DNA from: Aquatica leii | Lineage: Eukaryota; Arthropoda; Insecta; Coleoptera; Lampyridae | NCBI GenBank assembly: GCA_035610365.1 | Contig: CM069432.1 | Coordinates: forward strand, 231,344,532-231,408,531 | Direction: 5' to 3' | Length of the DNA stretch: 64,000 nucleotides | The notes under the pieces: model-generated | What the model was told of the DNA's origin: nothing | The model's input: the letters and a program-made list of their open reading frames with translations, nothing else | Database searches by the model: none | In this document: positions 1-13,493 of the stretch, one piece after another | How the letters are laid out: every line of letters begins with the position of its first letter | Numbering within the stretch: the stretch's first letter is position 1 | Program-made: the position numbers and the translations under genes

Positions 1-1664
1 GTACCAATATGGTTCCATTCGAAAAAATTGAGTTACTCTAAAAACTATTTTGATGAACTTTATTTGCTCACAAATAACGTTTTTTTCTAGCAATAAATGG
101 GTCAATTAGAATAAATCGGAACCGTCATGACACACTTAAATGGAAAACTAAAAATTAAATTGTAATAAACAATGACCTTTGAAATGTCACTAATGCGGTA
201 TGATTCGATTAAAAAAATTATGTAGATTTTACAAATACAATAACATACAAGGTATTTCATTTAAAAATCGAATATTAGTGTCACTACCGGGAAGTGAAAA
301 AAAATCGTTTCAATGGCAAGCATTGGCTCTTATTATGCATTTGCGATATCCTAAACTTCAGTCAATTATCTTCAAAACTATTCTGTTACACACTATGTAG
401 TAATCGACTATTTTCCTGTATTATAAGCAGTCAAAACAAAACAACCAGCTTGTAAACACAAAACTCACTAAAATGAAGTAAACGTTGCATTATTAGGTAT
501 AAGTTAGAATGAAGCTAGACTTGAACATAGCTAAATGTCTATTTGTTAACGTGGTTTGTATTACCAATGGAATTACAACTTAAATAATTTTTTTATTATA
601 AATGCAGTCACTCTAAGCGAATAGTACTAAATTCATTTAGCATTTATAGGTCATCACTAGTTGTCACTGTTTGTGAGTGTTACACTGTTAACACTGAGTG
701 TTATTTGTCATTTTTAACTTGCTTTTCTTATTATTATATTTTGCGCATCTTTCTAAGTGTTTTCTCTCCTATTGTGTTTTTTCCATTGCAAATTTAAAGA
801 AATCGGATTAAAATAATTTTTAAAAAATTGGTAATTTGAACTCGAAGTTTTAGATGAAGTTCGGTTAAAACTAATGCTTTACTTTTCAGAAATTTGCTTC
901 TCGAAATCTTCTGACTAATGTTTACTTAAAAAATGTTTCCAGTTATTGTATATTCAATATATTATAAAATACAACCATTTTTCGCGTTGGTCTTGTACAA
1001 TTACATTTTCTTTTATTAGCGCGTATTGTAACTGTAGTTGCTAGCTTTGCTGCAGTAAGTATTTGGCTAATAAAATGCTAGGAAGCCATCTATCGGTTTA
1101 GAACCATAGATCGGCTCGCATAATTGATGTACAATCGTCATTCCACTATTATCCCAAGAAAATGGTCTTTCTGGGTGAGTATCAACGTATACTTCTCTAT
1201 TGTTTGTTGAAGATTTTTAGCATCATATGGGAGAAAAAATTATTTAATTTTAGATGTATATACTGTTAAATTGGGAATGGCCTCTTAAAGTCTCTACTTT
1301 TTAATCGACTTTAACATAACACGACATGTTGTAATTTGTTTATAATTTTTACAAATTTATTTAATACTGGTCTATTTGGTGCTCATTTTTGTGTTTTAAG
1401 ACATTTTTCTTTATCTTTTATACCATCGAAATAGAGATAACGAATCAGCATTCAAAGTCTTTGAAGAGACATGGTGGCTTTTCAGACCGTTTTTGTCTTT
1501 TACATATAGTGAATATTTATTGAAATGGGTCAAAATAAGATTTATAATATTGTCATCAAAAATAAACGGCATTTGAAGTTTGCGCATTTCAGGTATCACA
1601 GAAAGAAGTTTCACTCTGACTATATTCTTACTTTTAGTTCTGTATCATGCATTCTTTAACAGAA
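1..1664. other. AT-rich stretch, no gene recognised
   Basis: Only short open frames (66 and 67 codons) with no family resemblance. I see no terminal repeats or splice-bounded coding stretches here. Confidence 0.5.
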
Positions 1665-2107
1665 CTGGAATTCGGCACTGAAGACTACCCTCTTTAAGAT
1701 TTCAGTAGAGTTGCAGCCTACACCACGTCAAACGTTAATGTCGATGTTGAGCCGTCAGTAGTAACATAAGATGCGACCGATAAAATTGTAATCCAAAACT
1801 TTTGACTCAACGATAAATTTTTCGAAAGGGTTACAGGACGTCCTTCATTACCTAACTATTGATCGGCGATTGAACTGGTACTGGAAAATCGGTCTCTTAT
1901 TGCCATAAGTCGTGAATCGCAGTCCTGCACTTAATTTCTTTCCCACTGTCCCCCAGCTCCTTTTCTACGATTGTGACCTTCCCTAGTCCAAACTTGATAA
2001 CAGCGCAGGATAGTGGATGGTTCCGCCTAAGACGATTTGCAATTTCCCTGTACGAAAACCACCATTACGTAAGACAACAATTTGACGGTAATTTTTACGC
2101 CGTCGCA
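1665..2107 (-). pseudogene. Tc1-like transposase N-terminal relic
   Basis: Read on the minus strand, this GC-richer patch gives pieces of a Tc1-family transposase spread over the three frames: a helix-turn-helix start (RQIVVLRNGGFRTGKLQIVL), a middle piece (LRCYQVWTREGHNRRK) and a downstream piece (RLMAIRDRFSSTSSIADQ, then GNEGRPVTLS). These match, in order, the paired-type DNA-binding half and the linker of insect Tc1 transposases, which bind the element's terminal repeats in the nucleus. The DDE catalytic half is not recognisable, and several frameshifts and stops separate the pieces. No terminal inverted repeats were found. The assignment rests on motif order and is fairly secure; the exact ends are not. 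Confidence 0.65.
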
Positions 2108-4550
2108 TAGAGATAACAATGTTAAAATCAACCAAGACTTGCACGGAATACACATAGTAATGAAGTATTTACTACCTCTGAGTAGCTAAACTTTTCTCTT
2201 AAGTTTGGTCACAAAATTCTTCCCCTTTTTTTGTGTTGCAATTTCAATGTCACAGAGTATACAAATAAATGTTTCTATCCTTTTAGCCACAAATTCAACT
2301 TTAAATTCACAAATATATCTTTTTTTTATATACAAAATTGATCAAATGCAGTAATTGAACAATGAATTTTACTACAAGAATTTGTAGTATTAAAATTGGA
2401 TAGTCTTAAATGATCCATTCTATCAATAAATTTTAGTAATATTTAATCAGAACTTGCTGCTTAAATGTTGTACATCAAATTCCTGCTTATTTAATTTATA
2501 TAGTAAATCAAATAATGAAGATACCATCAATACTAGTCATATACAAATTTAATAACGGTCAATAATATACTGCAATTTCGTGTGATTTTAAGTAACCCGA
2601 ACACGAACTAAACTGTAAATATTTAAATTTATTCGAAAACAAATATTAGAAAACGGTTTTAATAATATGTAACTCAATACCACTTAGTTTCTCATAAATC
2701 TTTACGGATGTATTATCTGATCTTAATGTTCAATAAAATTAGGCACTCGCCTACAATTATAATAGATAAACTAATGTAAAATATTCAATAAACATATTGT
2801 CTGTTGCCCACATTAAAAATTGTAGGGTATATTTGTTATTGAAAATGTTTGCTTTAGGCTAATCTTGTTGTTTTCAATTTGTTAGATCTCAACGAGGTAT
2901 AGACAGATATATAGAGATTGTATAGAGTGATATTAATTTAAAACGCCCTCATATTTAATGTTTACGTTTAAACGTTATGTTTTATGGGGTTTTGGCATAC
3001 GATGATAGGTTTTTTGACAAGAACTAATATCAATTTCTTATCGGTTATCGAAAGGTTAAAATTGATTTCACGCTGAGAATGAAATTACTTATTCTCCATT
3101 AAAAAGTAATGTATGTACGAATAGCAAAATAGGCACAAATAATTTATATAAATATATTCATACGATTTAACAAAGACTGTCACTGCATACGATCATGATT
3201 TACTGCTCGTAAATTTTAATAAAGAAAAGAAGCTATTGCAGTACGCTTTTAAATATAAAATAAAAGATCAAACGTTTTTAATATTCTTGCAGTTATAAAA
3301 ATAATACTACCTAGCGCCACTCATGAAATACATTTGTCAAACTTTATTGCATGTAAACATTTGAGAATGTGGCATTTAAAATAGGACGTTAATATACCGT
3401 AAAATTTTGATAAAATATATTGCATTGTTAAGCTTCTAAACAAGAATAAAGACATAGACATTTAAATTTGAATTTATTAATATTTTATTTATATTGTATG
3501 AAGTCAACGCATTACCTAACGTATTTTTACATAATATTTACATAACGTTATTGTTCTTATAATCCATAAATAAATAGAAACTTTATCTTATTTAAACAGT
3601 ACCGCATTCTTGTGGCATTTTGTTTATAATGCAAATAAATATAGTGAAACGGTTTCTAGTCAATATCTAACAATTTAATTAAACTCAAATTTAATAATAA
3701 AACTTAATTATAGATAAATATTTTTAGATCTATTTTTCAAAACAATTATAAAAATTAATTTATTTGTTACTAAAAATTTTCTTTTAATTACACAATAATC
3801 TAATAGTAAATCTAATTGCTTGCATTGTCGATAAGTGTGTAGAATGTCTTAAGTTTTTTGCGAACTTAAGTAATAGAAAGCAACATACTTTCATATAAAT
3901 GTGTTTTCTCAACTATTTCTATATGTATATCCATTATTTTTGATAAAAAATTAAGCTAAAGATTTGTATTGTTAAAATGCAAAAATTCAATAAAAACTTG
4001 TTATCTATTCAAAATTGCTTTATCAGTTTTAGTGTAGGATAAAAATTATATTTAAAACATTACATAAAGTACAGTGATTCTTTATTTAAACTGATAGGTA
4101 CATTTATTAACTTTAAACAAATGTTTTTAATTTTTTTAGCAATGCTATGACTTTTGTGTGTAATAAACTTTGTTTAAAAAAGAAGGTTGGTGATTAATTG
4201 AATCTGAGGTTAGCACTAATTTAAAGAATGTAAGTTACAAAAATTAAAAATTATAATAATATACTATACATTAACATTTATTATGGTATGTTAACAAATT
4301 TCGCTTTTAAATTGTTTGTGATGGAATTATACATGTGTTTTAAAAAAAAAATTGTCTATGCCAACATAAACTAGTAATGCGATTAGATAGTTTTTAAGAA
4401 ATAATGTTAACTTGGTTATTGTTAAAGCTTGCGTTTTGGCAACTGGGTTGGCAACAAAGGTTTTTACAACACCGGAAGCTAAAAGAATTGATGTGTCGTC
4501 ACAAAAAATTATTGGGATTGGCAGATTTAGGTCCGACTGCGCTTTAAACC
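2108..4550. other. AT-rich intergenic stretch, nothing recognised
   Basis: Very AT-rich, with no open frame of interest, no repeat pair noticed and no element ends until the hAT terminus that starts at 4551. Confidence 0.5.
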
Positions 4551-5268
4551 CAGGGACGTAGCTAGAATTTTTACGTAGGGTGGGCCGTCAGTGGGCGAAG
4601 ATATTATTGGGTGGGCCCTAAATCCGATGATTTTTTTATGACATTCAAAAAAAATTTGAAATAAAGAATTGAAAACTTACTTATTGCAAAACAATTCTCG
4701 TATTAATGTTTATGAAATCATATTTCCGAATGATCGCTTTAGGGTCCAAACTTTTTACTAAAACGTTTTCATTGTTCGAAATACCTAAGTGCTCTAATAT
4801 TTCGTCGCTCATTTTATTACGAAGATACGTTTTCAACCGTCTTAAGCAGGAAAATGTACGCTCACAGCCCGCACTAGAAACAGGAATAGTGATAGCTGTC
4901 ACTGTTAGTGTATAAATTGTAATATTTACATTATTTTTTACTAGTTTATACTGATTTATTGTTTTAGATAATATTTTTAGTACGGCTTTGAATGTTTTAC
5001 TATCAGCTTTATAACGATCTACTAACGCTTTTAAACAGTAATAATCTAAGAAATCTTTATTTCCTGGATGGAGACCACTGATCGCATTAATAATGTTCAT
5101 GTTGTCCCTGACAAAACGATCCCTCAGTTCGTTCAAAATTAAATCCAAAGTAGGATAAAATATTACTGTTTAAAATTGATTTTCTTCGGATATTATTTCT
5201 TTTTCTAGATTAGTCGTCACAATAAAATTTTCTAGCCCTTTGGGTATTTTCCTTTTTCTTGTTGTTTT
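4551..5268 (-). pseudogene. hAT transposase C-terminus with 3' element end
   Basis: A 155-codon minus-strand frame (5148-4681) carries the hAT C-terminal dimerisation signature SSAGCERTFSCLRRLK followed by LRNKMSDEIL, in the style of the ZMYM2/DUF4371-like hAT transposases common in arthropods. Just upstream (about 5255-5165, minus) another frame reads KRKIPKGLENFIVTTNLEKE, which belongs to the same protein family, so a frame change separates the two. The plus-strand boundary at 4551 is CAGGGACGTAGCTAG followed by GGGTGGGCC, the typical hAT terminal repeat. The other end and the RNase H-like catalytic part are missing; the piece abuts an unrelated plus-strand transposase fragment at about 5270. 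It is a truncated relic, not an active gene. Confidence 0.8.
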
Positions 5269-5288
5269 GCGATATTGGTTTCAGATTT

Positions 5289-5880
5289 AGTATTAGTATA
5301 CAAACATCACAAATAATTTATAAATGCTTAAGTATATTGCATGATTATTTTAAAGAACGCTTTGGTAATAACGTTACAGTAATAATTGTATATTTTAAAG
5401 TAAAAATTAAGAAATTTTGTAAGTCAAGAAGGATCTATAGTGAACAAAACAGTGACAGAATAATCACTGAAACATGTAGCTTTTTAAACAACCTTATACC
5501 AAGCAATATGATCCTGGCAGATAAGGGATTTCTAATAAAAAAGTTAATTAAAACGCAGATGGTTACCATAACATCAGCGTATCTAAAAAATAAAAAAAAA
5601 ACTAAGTCCTATTTACACGTCGTTTATGTAGAACGAGTAATTCATCTGGTTAGGCAAATATGCAAAGTTTTACTTGATTTGCGCACCGATAAAAAACGAA
5701 ATATTTTCTTGAATATTCCAGTAATTGATTAGTATCATGTGCATTTACTAATTTGTGTCCATCAGCTAGGATGTAATTCGTTTCATTCTTTATACTAGCA
5801 GTACTGAAATTTTAGGACACTCGTCACTGAATATAGGTATACTCACTGGTGTTATATATATATATATTTTTTAGGAACAT
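5289..5880 (+). pseudogene. DDE_4 (Harbinger/IS4EU-like) transposase fragment
   Basis: The plus-strand frame ending at 5732 contains SILHDYFKERFGNNVTVIIV, then FLNNLIPSNMILADKGFLI and HVVYVERVIHLVRQICKVL. The LADKGF block (second catalytic Asp region) and the later VERVIHLVR block (third acidic residue) are characteristic of the DDE_4 domain found in THAP-linked, Harbinger/IS4EU-type transposases. Compared with the usual family order, the centre of the domain, between the first Asp region and the LADKGF block, is shortened, indicating an internal deletion. No N-terminal DNA-binding domain is visible because the hAT relic interrupts the left side. Its 3' half and the following 120 bp recur at 6165-6480. 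Confidence 0.6.
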
Positions 5881-6164
5881 TCTACTAATTTGTCTAAACA
5901 CAAAATAACTTTTTAACTGACGTCAACCACATTAACTTTACGTTTTTAAAGTTAAACTGTCAAATATTAAGATGACAATGCTTCTTATGTTAAAAATATA
6001 TTTTTAGTTTTTGTGCTGTATGAATTTTGTCTCGGGGCATAAATGTCATTTTACAAGTGGGAAAGTATTGCTTTTCATTTCCGTTTCTGAGGTTGAGGAA
6101 GACAGCACGCATATGTGTCACCTGTAAAATTTTTGATGGGGTAAGAATTCACTTTTATTTTACG

Positions 6165-6480
6165 AAGTGATGAAAAAATAAAAGTCTCATCTACACGTTA
6201 TTTCTGTAAAACGAGTAATTAGTCTGGTTGAACAAAAATACAAAATTTTACATTATTTGAAATCAATTAGCTCCATTAAAAAACGAAACATTGTTTTGAA
6301 TATTCCAGCAATTGATAAGATGCTTGTAGTATCATGTGTCTTTATTAATTTGTGTTCATCAGTTAGGATGTAGTTTGTTTCATTCTTTGTACCATCAGTA
6401 CTAAAGTTTTAAGACTGTCATCGCTGAATATACGTATACTCACTGCTATCTATACATTTTATGAACATCTTTTTTTATAA
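6165..6480 (+). repeat. Second, more decayed copy of the DDE_4 tail
   Basis: This segment aligns along its length with 5600-5880: both share the coding tail (ACGAGTAATT, then AAAAAACGAAA and GAATATTCCAG) and the 3' flank (TTTGTGT.CATCAG.TAGGATGTA, TATACTCACTG). The copy is in the same orientation, about 560 bp downstream, and its reading frame is lost. It is either a segmental tandem duplication or a second insertion of the same transposon family. Confidence 0.7.
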
Positions 6481-8759
6481 TAATATCCTATATAATTATA
6501 TAGTTATCTCACAATTTCTGAAATTAAATTATTATAAACATACTTAAATTATTGGTATAATTTCTTAAATATTATTTATAATGTATAGAGATAAGTTTTT
6601 TAGCAGTAACAATTGTTCACGATTACAAAATTATTATAATAAATTGGATGGCTTATTATGTTTCTTTTTAAACACATCCTAAAATATTGCAGGTAGACCA
6701 CACATTGCATTAAAATATAGAGGTTGAGGGTAACGAAGGTGGAGCGCATACTACAGTGACATTTTTATAAATTTTGCTCAGTTTAAACTCCGTTAGCAAC
6801 AATAGATATCTATTTTGCGGCAAAGTTTAATTTTTTTTTGTTCCCATTGCGTTTTATTATTGTCACGTAATTGCTTCAACAATTCCTTCAATCACATCTA
6901 ATTACTTCGTTCAGGAATTATTTTTTAATGGTCATTATCTATTAAATGCTCATGCAAATCATCGTTGCTTATTAAATGCGAACATGTTAGTTACTGTTAT
7001 CTATTGAATAAGGAAATCAAATTCATAATATTTTTTGTTGATGAAATACCTTGAAGACTTAGCAGCACAGCTTTCCGGTTTACAGATTTAATTTAAACAC
7101 CACATAAAATTGGAAGTTTAGCGCACATTGTGCTGTAATATTTGAATGTAACCTACGCAGTCTGTTTTTGATACTACACTTGTTGTTTTTCTTTTTAGTT
7201 TTTTAGGAGATGTTTATTGCTACTAGCGCTAACAGCACTGCAAACATCTAAGTACCCTGTTTTTGTATTTAAAAATGTTTAGTTCACGCAGTTTTTTATT
7301 TATTGTTCATACTTGTAATCGTTCAATTTTTTTAAATTTAATTTAATTAACTAAATTGCATAACTTGATAGTTACATATATCTTAAATTGAAATTACTGT
7401 GATATTGGTTTACAAGCACTTGTTTGACTTGATTTCTTTTTTTAGACGTTGATATCTAGTCCCCATATGTATCAAAACTAATACTGAAAAAGATTTTTGG
7501 TTGAGCCTGCGTGTATTTTGATGATACACAGACCTTGGCTCGTTTAAACGAGTGTGCATCAGTTAGCAACACAAATGTCGTGTATTTTAATGTACCGATG
7601 TGTTCCTGTGGGTTGTAAGGAATGATTTTTTTGTCAGTTTCAGTTGATTTTGTTTCAAGATGACAGCCCATTGTTGTTTTACAAAATGTTTCTAACCGAT
7701 GACTTGGTTAATCTGTTGGCCACGGAAACAAATATTAAATTGTTAAAGGTATTACTATTGATAATATTAGCAAAAATTTGTTTCTCGTCGAATGGACTGG
7801 CACTATTGCAGATTGAATGTTAAAATTTATCAGTGTAACTATATAAATTAAATTAAAAACCAGGGTTAAGAGACTGATGGAGTACTAATTTTATTCATAC
7901 AAGTAGTATTATCTTATGTTACGCACATGCTAAGAAGCTGTTTTAAGGCATTGTTATCTTATTTGCATTTTTCTGACAATGGCCAGGCACATTGAAGACA
8001 GGCTGAATTTTATTATACCCGTGCCTATAGTCAATAATCCGCTAAAACTCAGTCTCAAACATTTCTCAAGTCAACAAATGCGTACTACAGTTGTAACAAA
8101 AAAACGCGACTCCGCGCATGCTTAGGAACAATTTCTTTTTGAGTCGAGAAACACCAAATTTTGAGACGTGCTTAAGTTTCAAGTTTCGGTTGTGTTTCTT
8201 TTTCTTACTTATAGATTGAATTTTTAGATTTTGCGATTTTATAAAAACAACCATAACAAGAAAACAAGTGTTTTGTGAAAATTGTTATACATCAATAATG
8301 TTTGTTACTATAATTTTATTAAAAAATTAACTGGAACCGATACGATAAAGTTTTTTCTCAAATTTGTTGATATAGTGGAAGCAGAAGATGCAAATTTGCA
8401 AAGGATGCCAAAGCGATATTCAAAATCCAATTTTGGCATCATAGATTCAATAAAAATACAGGTATAAATACAATTTTTCCTTTAGTTTTGGAAAAGTTAA
8501 AAAAAATAACAAAATCATATCGTCCTCTTGTCTTGGCGGTGGTTCTCTTTCAGTTTTAAAACGAGCATGGTGCAACTCGGTGTTTACTTTTCGTTTTCTA
8601 TAAGTATTTTAGGTGCAAGTGTAATTAACATTTAAATGAACATGTTTAATTCGTTGTGGGTTTAAATTTATCTATAGTTTTGTTAATTGGGCGTGTGTTT
8701 TAGTCGCCGATATAACATCTGCCTGAGCATTATGTTTTATTGCAATCCTTGTCTAACGT
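6481..8759. other. AT-rich stretch, no gene recognised
   Basis: Short open frames (62-71 codons at 7456-7671 and 8066-8254 on minus, 61 at 8282-8467 on plus) show no recognisable domain. Weak BEL-like leader sequence could begin after about 8540, but I cannot support it. Confidence 0.4.
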
Positions 8760-10260
8760 AAATGTTTTTGCTGAACGGTCGTAGGATTCGTTTTCTTACA
8801 GAAAATATCGTTTGTTATTTGCTCCATCGTAGCGTAATTAAGCAAGGCAGTGTAAATACCAAACTCAGAGTTGTATTTGAAGCTTCCGTCAAAAGCTCAA
8901 CTAACCTGTCACTTAATGATGTCTCATATATATTTCCTATTTTGCAAGACGACTTATTTTGCAATTTTATACAGATTTCAAAAATATCGATGTGTTAAAA
9001 ATAGACAGTAAAATGTATCGACAAATTAATGTAATACCAAAACATCGCGATTTACAACGTATGTTGATGCGTGACAATCCAAATTCTAAATTAAATCAAT
9101 AGTTATACTTACGGTACTGTCCCAGCGTCACTTTTGGCAATTAGATCACTGCACCAAGCGGCGATTGAAAAACGTGAACAATTTCCGGATGCTACTCAAA
9201 CAATTCGTACAGACTTTTATGTACACCTAATTACAAGCGAAAAATCTAAAAAAAAACTTAAACATACTAAAAGATCAAATTTTTAACATGAAGTCATCAG
9301 AATTCGCTTTAACACAATTCATGTCAAACGAAGATAGGGTATTAAACAAAGATGAAACAAGGCAATCAAAAGACTACTATACTGCCTAAAACAAAGTGGT
9401 AAAAATCCAGCAGTTGATGACTTTCAGTAAGTCGAAATGAATGCAAAAAGAATAAACAAACTAACTATATTGTTGTTTATAAGCAAAATATTTGATCCCC
9501 TAGAGTTGATAGGACCGATAGTTGTGAGGACAAAAATCATTTCACAACAAATTTGGAAACTAGGGTTAAATTGGGACGAATCCATACCGCAAGATTGCCG
9601 TACACAAAAATTTATTACTTTTACAAAGTTTTAACGACATAATGCATATAAAAATACCCCGTCACGTGTCAGTTATAAATTATGTACAAAATTACTAGGT
9701 TTTACGAACGCATATTGAGTGATAATGGTTTAAACTACGTTGGTGCTAATAATTATTTAAAAAAATAGAGAAAAGTCATCCTAGAACTTTAAACACCCAC
9801 CCAGAGCACCTCATTTTGGCGGGTTGTGGAAAGTTTCAATAAAATCGGTAAAGGGTCATTTAACTAGAGTCGTTGGCAATACACATCTTACTTACGAGCA
9901 ATTTTATAGTGTGTTAACACAAGTTGAAGCCGTTTTGAATTCTCGTCTCATCTCCCCAATGTCAAATGAACCAAACGATAGTGAACCACTTACTCATGGA
10001 CATTTTGTTGTTGGCTCAAGCTTAAATACAATTGTCAAAGCACAAGTAATTTATCATCCAGACTGTCTCAGCAAATGCAGAAAATAAGTTAACATTTTTG
10101 GAAACGTTGGGGTTACAAGATCCGCAAGTCATCAAGCCTGGGCTCATGGTGTTATTAAAAGATGATAACACTCACCCGATGCAGTAGAAGTGTAGTCGCA
10201 TTTTAGACGTGCATCCCAAAAAAGACAAAATCGTAAGTGTATTACAGTGAAACTGCGAGA
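8760..10260 (+). mobile_element. Old, broken BEL/Pao LTR retrotransposon fragment (pol)
   Basis: Pieces in the order expected for BEL/Pao pol lie on the plus strand: reverse transcriptase (LRVVFEASVKSSTNLSLNDV near 8860, LAIRSLHQAA near 9140), the RT-RNase H linker (ISKIFDPLELIGPIVV near 9480) and integrase (SVKGHLTRVVGNTHLTYEQF near 9850, VEAVLNSRLISP near 9930). Gag, protease and LTRs were not recognised, and RNase H is largely absent. The element is clearly broken, with many interruptions, and belongs to a lineage different from the much better preserved BEL/Pao at 15.8-21.3 kb. The amount of decay suggests an old insertion. It has no host function that I can see. Confidence 0.85.
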
Positions 10261-10299
10261 TATTTTCAAAATTTTCAAAATTGACAGTTAATTAGAATC

Positions 10300-10395
10300 A
10301 GAATCAAGTATAAATTTATTGTTAATTTTTGAAGCCCCAAGTCTTCAAGGCCTATATGGGGGTAGTTACAAATTTAAATATTTTTTTTTTAACAA
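10300..10395. repeat. Possible 3' tail of a LINE or SINE
   Basis: A short patch containing GAAGCCCC.AGTCTTCAAGG and CTATATGGGGG next to an A/T homopolymer resembles, from memory, the 3' tails of insect non-LTR elements read on the minus strand. No second copy is in the window, so this is tentative. Confidence 0.25.
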
Positions 10396-12557
10396 ATTTC
10401 ATCACATGTTCAAACTACAGATCATAAATATCAAAGAAAATTAAGCAACCCTGTATAACATTGACAATGACATCAACAACTATGCAGTTATGTTTTATAA
10501 TTTATTGAGAAACTCCAGTCACGTAAAGTTGCCCATGTGCTTGGTCCGGTGGATTTGTCTACTTTAAACAGTTCTAGTAATTTCTATGTTGTAAATTTTA
10601 TTATTACATTTGTGGCTTGATGAAGTGCTCGCTTGAATTTCTATGCTTTTTCTCAGAGAATAATTTTAAATTAGTTATCTTAGTACAATTAGGGATGACA
10701 GTGAATTTTACGAAACAATACAATGTTTTACAACGTTAACAAATATTTTTATATGTTCAAATATGTAGTAATTAATTTATGTTAACGATTTGTTATTAGG
10801 TATGTTAATTTTATTAAATCAAGCTCAAGTTATTCTTACAAACTTTCCTTATAAATTCTCCAACATTCTATATTTTAGCATTCTATATTTACATTATAAA
10901 TAGACCATTCCAGTGCAATGTAAACCATTTTGCATTAAATTTAAAAACAAATTTTCGTACTAAATTAATGTAACCGCTAGCGTGTTAATATGGAAAATTC
11001 TAATTTACTTTAATACCCTTACTTTATAATTAAAAATTCAAGTTTTTAATATGTTAAAGTAGCTGGCGTTATATAATTATAATTGCAAAAGAATTCGAAG
11101 AGTAATCTTGCATTAATGCCGCAATATATATTCATAAGAAGCTGATTTTAACAACTTTCCAACGATAATCTTAAATTATGCAACACAACAAAATCTTCAC
11201 GAAAAATGCATAAACAGTAGATTCATCTAAATACTGTTGCATATAAAGACGTTACTTCAAAGTAGGTCCGACTAAAATCGCTTCAGATTATTTTATACCA
11301 GAAGGTGAAGCACCATAGAACAATATAACCGGAGAATCTCCCTACTATGATTAGATCTTTACATAATCATTATGTTTTATTCAAGTGCGTTAGTGTGTAG
11401 CGGCTTTCTTCTCGTTAATTGTGACTCATTTGACCTATGACCTGCAGATCTGGCGGCGCCGACTTCGTATTACGTGCAGACAACGCTTTGAGAATATGCA
11501 ATACCGAATTAGTTTATATCGGTTCCTTTCATATTTCAGTTTGATTGTTAACCTTAACACACATGTAATGTAGAATTAATTTAAATTTATAGATTTTATT
11601 TAAATTATATTTGTATTAAAAATGTCAAACGCCAACAAAGCCTGACCTTCCAATACATTTCAGTTTAATTTGCCAATAAATTTATTCTTTAACAAACATA
11701 AGTACTCAATAAATTAATGCAATAGATTGATGCTTACGAACAGTTTTAAATAAAGAATCAAAAAGGGTAATATTATTCAGCGTATGCACAAACAACATGA
11801 ATTAACTTTTCATTTTCTGGCATTTACTGTCACGTTAGAATTAAATAACGACAAACATAAAAAGCAAATACTATTAAATATTGCACTGTTTATTAAAGAA
11901 ACTGTTTTATAAAAACTTTAATGCTTATTTAATTATGTCGATTACATCAATGCTTAAACATTTTACGTTTGCAGATTTACAGATAAAATCAAAAACGTTG
12001 GTTTGCGTAATAAAGGTAGGTTGGGTATTTGACTGCAAAAAGGTTTTTGTAATAAAATTTTGGTTAAAAGATTTTAAAAAAACACGAATATCTTTGCAGT
12101 TAAAATAAACTAGAAACCGAATTATTGAAGAAAATTTGTAAATCTTGTAAGTTGCTCAGAACAAATTATAAAATAGGGGTTTTTAAACCGTGTGTTATAA
12201 ATAGTAAAACCATTTTCACTTTTAATTTATTACAGTTTTTTTAAATTTTATATTCTAGTTAGACAAGATCATATTATACATAACAAAGCTCTTTCGTAAA
12301 ATTAAATTGTTAAAGTGATAGCATTTTCTTTTTAATTATATTTAATATTAATATGAAAAATTGTACCATAAGTTTCTAAGTTTAATTTAAAAATACTACT
12401 GTTACAATATAAGTTGTCGGTTTTCAGCTAAGCAATACCAAAAGTGGAGTTAATCGTACGCTGTATTTTTAAAAACACAAAATCTTTCCTACAATGTAAT
12501 TTTTTTTATTTGATTAAAATTTTTGTGTTACTGATCATGCGTATTTGATTTATTTAT
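10396..12557. other. AT-rich stretch, nothing recognised
   Basis: No domain-bearing frame. An isolated GC-richer patch lies around 11440-11490 without any identifiable content. A 75-codon frame at 11881-12108 has no recognisable features. Confidence 0.45.
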
Positions 12558-12812
12558 ACGTTACACAAAACGTAGTTGTTTAATTTAATTATTCTCTGCA
12601 GCTATTAATAAGTTTCTCAGAATAAACAATACTAACATTAAAAATCAGATAGTCGACTACACATAATAAGTCTTACTTACAATAGTAAAAAAATTGTTTT
12701 TATATTTATATTATCATTAGCCTTAAGTCTTGAAATAAGTAATTCAGTTTCTTTAGTATAAAACCTAATTCTACAACAAATTTTTAAGGCTAATGCACAA
12801 TACAATTTAATT
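12558..12812. repeat. Dispersed repeat A, copy 1
   Basis: Aligns in direct orientation with about 61890-62135. Shared landmarks in order: TTGTTTAATTTAATTA, TTTCTCAGAATA, GTCGACT.CA, TATTTATATTATCATTA, ACAAGTAATTCA-type and ACAACAAATTTTTAA. The copies are visibly diverged, with small indels. No coding potential in this copy. The element type is unknown. Confidence 0.65.
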
Positions 12813-13475
12813 GTACTTATAAATTATAAGTGCATCAGTAAAATTACCGTCAAACATAGGTAGTGTTGTCAGTATCATTTAACCACAGCAACGCACGATG
12901 AATAGGTAAACTAACGCATGTGAATTAAATATATTTATTTATACAATAGAAAATTAAAAAAATTGATGCAGAAACTTAAAAAATGCAATTACAACGCTTT
13001 TTAAAATTGTTTAAGAAAATTTATATTTCTGAATTAATCAAACAATAAAAGTGTTTTATTACAAACTGTAAAAAAATGATTTTTTTAAAGCTACAGTTTT
13101 TCTTTTGTTTTAGACGTATAGTCTATGCATATTTTTTACAATTAATTGTTTTTGCAAGATAAATTATGATGGCCGCGTTAACTTTATTATTATTTACCAC
13201 TATAAGCGATAATGTATTGAAAGAAACTTCAATACTGTAATTAAACATCTTATTCATTTAGATGGATTGTTCATTTTTGTATTTACTGCACTCTAAAATT
13301 AAATGGTCATGGTGCAAGGGGTCTTACAGATTTCACATAGATCCGATTCGACTATACCTAGCTTACGTAGATGTTTGTCAAAATATCCATGTCCAAATTT
13401 TTTTTTTGGTTTCGGAATTAATTTCGATTAACCACATCATAAATGTAATTTTTTTTTAAAATTTTTATATATTTT
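12813..13475. other. AT-rich stretch, nothing recognised
   Basis: Only a 65-codon frame at 13262-13459 with no recognisable content; the A/T-rich end near 13440-13475 is probably the poly(A) side of the adjacent minus-strand LINE. Confidence 0.4.
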
Positions 13476-13493
13476 ATTTTGTGTTTATAAACC

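Noticed and set aside
1078-1115. GCCATCTATCGG shared with the solo LTR (GACGCCATCTATCGG)
   Set aside because: The match is only about 12 bp and the flanks do not align, so it is probably coincidence.
7456-7671. A 71-codon minus-strand gene
   Set aside because: No family resemblance and no supporting context.
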